The notes under the pieces were generated by a model. It made no database searches, had not been told where the DNA came from, and saw only the letters and a list, made by a program, of their open reading frames with translations. Made by a program: the position numbers and the translations under genes. DNA of 8,714 nt from assembly GCA_003456175.1 (NCBI GenBank), contig DMPB01000107.1, forward strand, positions 3,037 to 11,750. The letters run 5' to 3'. Every line of letters begins with the position of its first letter. Position 1 is the stretch's first letter. This DNA comes from Chitinophagaceae bacterium (lineage in GTDB: Bacteria; Bacteroidota; Bacteroidia; Chitinophagales; Chitinophagaceae). Below, one piece after another: positions 6,010 to 8,714 of this stretch.

Positions 6010-6678
6010 TTATACGTTTTCTATCAATCGTATCATTTCATTTACCGTAAGGTTACTAAAATCTGGTATAATAGCGTGTGCCATTGATAGTTCTGCTGCT
6101 GTGTGCGTAGTGGTTACAGCCACTACTTTCATTCCAGCTGCTAAGGCACTTTGTACGCCAGGTACACTATCTTCAAAAGCTACACATGCTGTTGGGTTTA
6201 CGCCTAGTTTCTGTGCTGTGAGTGTATAAATTTCTGGATCGGGTTTTCCTTTTTTGATTTGAGTGCCGTTCACAACCAATGAAAAAAACGGTTGCACGGG
6301 TACATGCTGAAAAAAGAAATTGATGTTATCGGGTATACCGCTTGTTGCCATCGCAATTGGTATGGCATGTTGTTGTAATTGATGCAGCCAAGGTAGTAAG
6401 CCATGTACCGGCTTAATGTAATCGGCATAAATATCACGATAGAGGCTTTCTTTTTCATCGGTGTAAGCAGCAATATCGGCATCGGTAATAGGTTCGCCTT
6501 CAAATACCCATTTAACAACATCGGCATTGGTACGCCCGTTAATGTGTGTTTTATAATCGGCTTCTGTTAATATTCTCCCACGGCGTTCATAAAATGCTTG
6601 CCACGCTTTAATGTGAAATGGATTGTTATCAACCATGGTGCCATCTAAATCAAAAATAGCAGCTGCTGGTAAGGGCAT
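6010..6678 (-). CDS. HAD-superfamily hydrolase, beta-phosphoglucomutase-like
   Basis: This 222-residue cytoplasmic protein has all four HAD motifs. Motif I is FDLDGTMVD (residues 9-17; nucleophile D10, acid/base D12). Motif II is ATSG (111-114). Motif III is the lysine in KKGKPDPEIY (142-151; K145). Motif IV is AFEDSVPGVQSA (167-178; E169, D170). The helical cap between motifs I and II, with NNPFHIKAWQAF after motif I, is of the beta-phosphoglucomutase/phosphatase subfamily (subfamily I). It likely acts on a small sugar phosphate, as a phosphatase or mutase; the substrate cannot be told. Its ATG is 1 bp after the stop of the PolX-like gene, so the two are probably co-transcribed and translationally coupled. 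It converges on rnr. The last codons contain a dispersed-motif copy encoding N-L-T-V-N. Confidence 0.88.
   Translation of the reverse strand: MPLPAAAIFDLDGTMVDNNPFHIKAWQAFYERRGRILTEADYKTHINGRTNADVVKWVFEGEPITDADIAAYTDEKESLYRDIYADYIKPVHGLLPWLHQLQQHAIPIAMATSGIPDNINFFFQHVPVQPFFSLVVNGTQIKKGKPDPEIYTLTAQKLGVNPTACVAFEDSVPGVQSALAAGMKVVAVTTTHTAAELSMAHAIIPDFSNLTVNEMIRLIENV
6041..6052 (+). repeat. TTTACCGNAAGG dispersed motif, copy 8 (N=T)
   Basis: With flanks it reads CATTTACCGTAAGGTT (6039-6054). It lies near the 3' end of the HAD gene and on that gene's coding strand encodes N-L-T-V-N. It is the right arm of the junction inverted repeat. Confidence 0.75.
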
Positions 6679-6679
6679 A

Positions 6680-8353
6680 TTACTTACGTTTAGTTTGTTG
6701 TTGTTGGATAAATTGTTGCATCTGTGCCAATGAAAAGCTACTTAAGTTTTGAGCGGCAGGTAATAGTGCTTTTTGTGCTACCAAAACGCCATACTTCACA
6801 TCGTTAAAACCATCAATGGCATGTGCATCGGGGTTGATGCTGATGAGAACATTTTTTTTCAAAGCATATTCAATATATTTCCAATCTATATCTAATCTTC
6901 GTGGGTGTGCGTTTAATTCAATCGCAACTCCATTTGCAGCACATGCATCAATGATGGTTTCATGATCAATAGGGTAGCCAGCCCTGCTCAGCAGTAAGCG
7001 TCCTGTTAGGTGCCCTAAAATATTGGTATAAGGGTTTTCAATGGCTTTAATTAAGCGTTGCATCGCCTTATCTTCACTCATAGATAATCCGCTGTGTACA
7101 CTGGCAATTACTAAGTCGAGTGTTGCTAAAATTTCATCGGGATAATCAAGGCTGCCATCGGTTAAAATATCACTTTCAATGCTTTTGAAAATGGTAAAAG
7201 GTGCTAGCTGTTGGTTCAGTGCATTTATTTCTTCCTGCTGAGCTAATAGTCGTTCAATACTAAGTCCGCCGGCATAGCTGGCAGTCCTGCTATGGTCTGA
7301 AATTACAAGGTATTCAAAGCCCTGTTGCTTAGCAGCAGTAGCCATTTCGGCGAGGCTATGGGTACCATCGCTCCACTTGCTATGGCTATGAATAATGCCT
7401 TTAATATCGCCAACTGTTATTACCGGTGTTGTTGCTTTTGATATAGGTTGTATGGCACTAGCTTGTTCTCTTGCGAACGGTGGAACATATGCTAATTGCG
7501 CTGCTTCAAAAATGGCACTATCGCTATGAAACTTACCTTGCGGTAAATGAAGTACTTGCGTAAATGCTTCCCAAAAACTGTTGCTACAACTATGTTTAAA
7601 TTGTAGTTCTGCCGGCGTAGCATTTACCGTAAGGTAAAACTCAAGTACAATATTTTCGGGGCCCAAAAATGCTATACTTTCATTGATATCTGTAGGTTGA
7701 ATGTTATATTGGTGTTGTGTGAAAAACTGCTCAAGTGCTGCAGCGGTTGCGGTAGTTACCCAGCACAACTTACTAATGGTTGGGCGCTGCATGAAAAAAT
7801 CGCCTGTAGGTAAGAACTGATGCTGCGGAAATATTTTAGGAAGCACTTGTTGCATTTGTGCTGCGAACTGCTCTACCTGCGCATATAAATAGTTACCCTG
7901 CTGACTTAAATAATACTCAATAGCAGCCTTTACATTTTGCTGCGTTTTTTCACCAAAGCCTTTCAATAGCGTTAACCTATTTTCGTTACATGCGTATAGT
8001 AGTTCGCCAATGCTTTCAATGCCAAGTTCATTCCAAATAGTTGCAATTTTTTTTGGTCCAAGCCCCTTAATGTTAAGCATTTCTATAACGCCTGTAGGCG
8101 TTTTGCTCAGGTAGGTGGTAAGTAAGCCCCAGGTACCTGTAGTAAGTTGTTCAATAATAGCTTTCGCAATACTATCGCCAATGCCTTTGATCTGTGCAAT
8201 TTTATCGGTCGGAAGCAGCGAAAGCTCTTCAGGGATCCGCTCTATGGTGTATGCAGCCGTGCTATAACTACGGGCTTTAAAACTATTCTCGCCATGTATA
8301 TCCATTAGCTTACTGAGTAAGCTAAAATTGTCAGCAATTGCAGCGTTCGTCAT
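6680..8353 (-). CDS. polX: PolX-like protein: HhH domain, degenerate polymerase domain, PHP phosphoesterase
   Basis: This 557-residue protein has the bacterial PolX layout. The N-terminal 8-kDa-like domain (MTNAAIADNFSLLSKLMDIHGEN) carries helix-hairpin-helix motifs IKGIGDSIAKAI (55-66), IKGLGPKKIATI (95-106) and LLKGFGEKTQQNV (129-141). A middle region (about 155-265) occupies the polymerase palm/thumb position. The C-terminal PHP domain (about 315-535) has apparent metal ligands H322/H324 in IHSHSKWSDG, D353-H354 in ISDH, E393, H420 in SVHSGL, H448 in GHLTGR and D509/H511 in PDAH. PolX acts in base-excision repair; PHP gives 3'-5' exonuclease or phosphatase activity. The palm motif 'GSxRRG...DxD' is not recognisable here (TGDFFMQRPTIS), so polymerase activity is doubtful. 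I chose the ATG at 8353 over 8371 because the family begins with M-T-N-x-x-I-A-D. It is followed 1 bp later by the HAD gene. Confidence 0.85.
   Translation of the reverse strand: MTNAAIADNFSLLSKLMDIHGENSFKARSYSTAAYTIERIPEELSLLPTDKIAQIKGIGDSIAKAIIEQLTTGTWGLLTTYLSKTPTGVIEMLNIKGLGPKKIATIWNELGIESIGELLYACNENRLTLLKGFGEKTQQNVKAAIEYYLSQQGNYLYAQVEQFAAQMQQVLPKIFPQHQFLPTGDFFMQRPTISKLCWVTTATAAALEQFFTQHQYNIQPTDINESIAFLGPENIVLEFYLTVNATPAELQFKHSCSNSFWEAFTQVLHLPQGKFHSDSAIFEAAQLAYVPPFAREQASAIQPISKATTPVITVGDIKGIIHSHSKWSDGTHSLAEMATAAKQQGFEYLVISDHSRTASYAGGLSIERLLAQQEEINALNQQLAPFTIFKSIESDILTDGSLDYPDEILATLDLVIASVHSGLSMSEDKAMQRLIKAIENPYTNILGHLTGRLLLSRAGYPIDHETIIDACAANGVAIELNAHPRRLDIDWKYIEYALKKNVLISINPDAHAIDGFNDVKYGVLVAQKALLPAAQNLSSFSLAQMQQFIQQQQTKRK
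7536..7547 (-). repeat. TTTACCGNAAGG dispersed motif, copy 9 (N=C)
   Basis: The extended top strand reads TACCTTGCGGTAAATG (7534-7549). On the coding strand of the PolX-like gene it encodes H-L-P-Q-G. It is in inverted orientation to copy 10, 75 nt away, and could pair with it over 16 bp with one G-U. Confidence 0.75.
7623..7634 (+). repeat. TTTACCGNAAGG dispersed motif, copy 10 (N=T), fullest palindrome
   Basis: TTTACC GTAA GGTAAA (7623-7638) is a perfect 6-bp stem around a GTAA loop, the most symmetric copy in the window. On the coding strand of the PolX-like gene it encodes Y-L-T-V-N. Confidence 0.8.
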
Positions 8354-8386
8354 GCTACAAATTAACATCATTCTCTAGTAGCAATA

Positions 8387-8394
8387 CAAGGGTA
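8387..8394 (-). promoter_or_regulatory. Possible -7 element for the PolX-like/HAD transcript
   Basis: On the bottom strand this reads TACCCTTG, one base off the Bacteroidota -7 consensus TAnnTTTG, 33 bp before the chosen ATG at 8353. No clear -33 TTTG is present at the proper distance. It is offered only because the stretch between the upstream terminator and this gene must hold its promoter. Confidence 0.2.
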
Positions 8395-8424
8395 ATTTGT
8401 GCGAAATAGTCATTTGTTGTGAGG

Positions 8425-8455
8425 CAAAAAAAATCCCAACCGCAATGGTTGGGAT
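8425..8455 (-). terminator. Intrinsic terminator of the Ala/Lys/Pro-repeat gene
   Basis: ATCCCAACC (8433-8441) and GGTTGGGAT (8447-8455) are a perfect 9-bp inverted repeat with a 5-nt loop. On the bottom strand the stem is followed by a run of T (A-run 8426-8433 on top). This is a textbook intrinsic terminator for the leftward gene ending at 8478. It also insulates the PolX-like gene downstream, which therefore needs its own promoter. Confidence 0.9.
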
Positions 8456-8477
8456 CTTCGTATCGAGAATGGTTCGA

Positions 8478-8714
8478 TTACTTTTTAGCAGCTTTCTTAG
8501 GAGCAGCTTTTTTAGCAGCGGCTTTTTTTGGAGCGGCGGCCTTCTTAGGGGCAGCAGCTTTTTTCGCAGGAGCAGCAGCTTTTTTAGCGGCGGCTTTCTT
8601 AGGAGCAGCGGCTTTTTTCGCAGGAGCGGCAGCTTTTTTAGCGGCGGCTTTCTTAGGAGCGGCGGCTTTTTTTGCAGCAGCTTTCTTAGGAGCAGCAGCT
8701 TTCTTAGGAGCAGC
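8478..8714 (-). CDS. Histone H1-like Ala/Lys/Pro-repeat protein, C-terminal part
   Basis: The stop (TAA, top-strand TTA at 8478-8480) is followed leftward by a terminator; the start lies beyond the right edge. All 78 visible codons encode only Ala, Lys and Pro, in PKKAAA, AKKAAA and PAKKAAA blocks ending AAPKKAAKK. Such tails occur in histone H1-like bacterial proteins (Hc1/AlgP type) and on some HU-like or other DNA-binding proteins, where they bind DNA non-specifically through charge. Likely role: nucleoid or nucleic-acid binding. Since the N-terminus is missing, it cannot be decided whether this is a small stand-alone histone-like protein or the tail of a larger one. At DNA level a 54-bp (18-codon) unit is tandemly repeated, so length variation between strains is expected. 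The stretch is more GC-rich than its neighbours because of the Ala codons. Confidence 0.8.
   Translation of the reverse strand, partial: AAPKKAAAPKKAAAKKAAAPKKAAAKKAAAPAKKAAAPKKAAAKKAAAPAKKAAAPKKAAAPKKAAAKKAAPKKAAKK
8565..8672 (-). repeat. Two tandem 54-bp units in the Ala/Lys/Pro-repeat gene
   Basis: The units 8565-8618 and 8619-8672 both start CGCAGGAGC and differ at only a few positions. A degenerate third unit follows from 8673. The 54-bp period is 18 codons, so gain or loss of a unit keeps the frame. Confidence 0.75.

Larger units (their letters stand above)
5994..6053. terminator. 15-bp inverted repeat at the convergent rnr/HAD junction
   Basis: ACCTTACGGTAAATG (5994-6008) and CATTTACCGTAAGGT (6039-6053) are exact reverse complements, 30 nt apart. 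Each arm is a copy of the dispersed motif (copies 7 and 8). The left arm is in the 31-bp convergent gap and the right arm lies within the last 15 codons of the leftward HAD gene. A 15-bp stem between two converging transcription units could stall or protect both 3' ends, and no other terminator is visible here. There is no adjacent long T-run, so an intrinsic terminator role is only inferred. Confidence 0.4.

Noticed and set aside
8354..8371. Upstream ATG at 8371 as the start of the PolX-like gene
   Set aside because: It would add MMLICS before MTNAAIADNF; the family start pattern fits the ATG at 8353, and the longer form would leave almost no leader after the only candidate -7 element.
1..8714. 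A defence system, mobile element, CRISPR array or novel gene cluster
   Set aside because: All genes belong to known housekeeping or conserved families in compact operons, with no transposase, integrase, attachment-site repeats, spacer array or toxin-antitoxin pair.

Overview
The window looks like an ordinary chromosomal stretch of a Gram-negative Bacteroidota bacterium, most likely from the Chitinophagaceae or a close relative. The evidence is the gene set: a DUF3822-type protein next to rsmD, LpxK for lipid A, an RNase R without the N-terminal helix-turn-helix, a PolX-like HhH+PHP protein, and an Ala/Lys/Pro histone-like tail. The composition is moderately AT-rich and the genes lack clear Shine-Dalgarno sequences. 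The organism is inferred from family recognition, not from a search.

Layout. Bases 1-106 hold the N-terminal start of a leftward MATE-type transporter. A 78-bp divergent gap follows, with a near-perfect 18-bp palindrome. A rightward block then runs DUF3822 protein - rsmD - bioD - 5-formyl-THF cyclo-ligase with gaps of 5, 12 and 17 bp, followed after 65 bp by lpxK - rnr with a 1-bp gap. Opposing these, after a 31-bp convergent gap, is a leftward pair: a PolX-like HhH/PHP protein followed 1 bp later by a HAD phosphatase/phosphoglucomutase-like enzyme. The right edge holds the C-terminal part of a leftward Ala/Lys/Pro-repeat protein, closed by a strong intrinsic terminator. No stretch over 300 bp lacks a gene, and I saw no RNA gene, insertion sequence or CRISPR array.

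Functionally this is housekeeping: ribosome modification (RsmD), biotin synthesis (BioD), folate salvage, lipid A phosphorylation (LpxK), RNA turnover (RNase R), and probably DNA repair (PolX-like). The clustering suggests co-transcription rather than one pathway.

The most unusual signal is not a gene. A 12-bp motif, TTTACCGNAAGG, occurs ten times in 8.7 kb, five times on each strand, with only the N varying. About 0.004 copies would be expected by chance under uniform base composition. Many copies extend towards TTTACC-GNAA-GGTAAA, a short stem with a GNRA-type tetraloop. Nine copies lie in or overlap coding sequence and one is in the convergent gap. This resembles a dispersed iterated sequence of the HIP1, uptake-sequence or small-palindrome kind. 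Two protein oddities also stand out: RsmD has GPPY where DPPY is expected, and the PolX-like protein has an intact PHP site but no recognisable polymerase catalytic motif.
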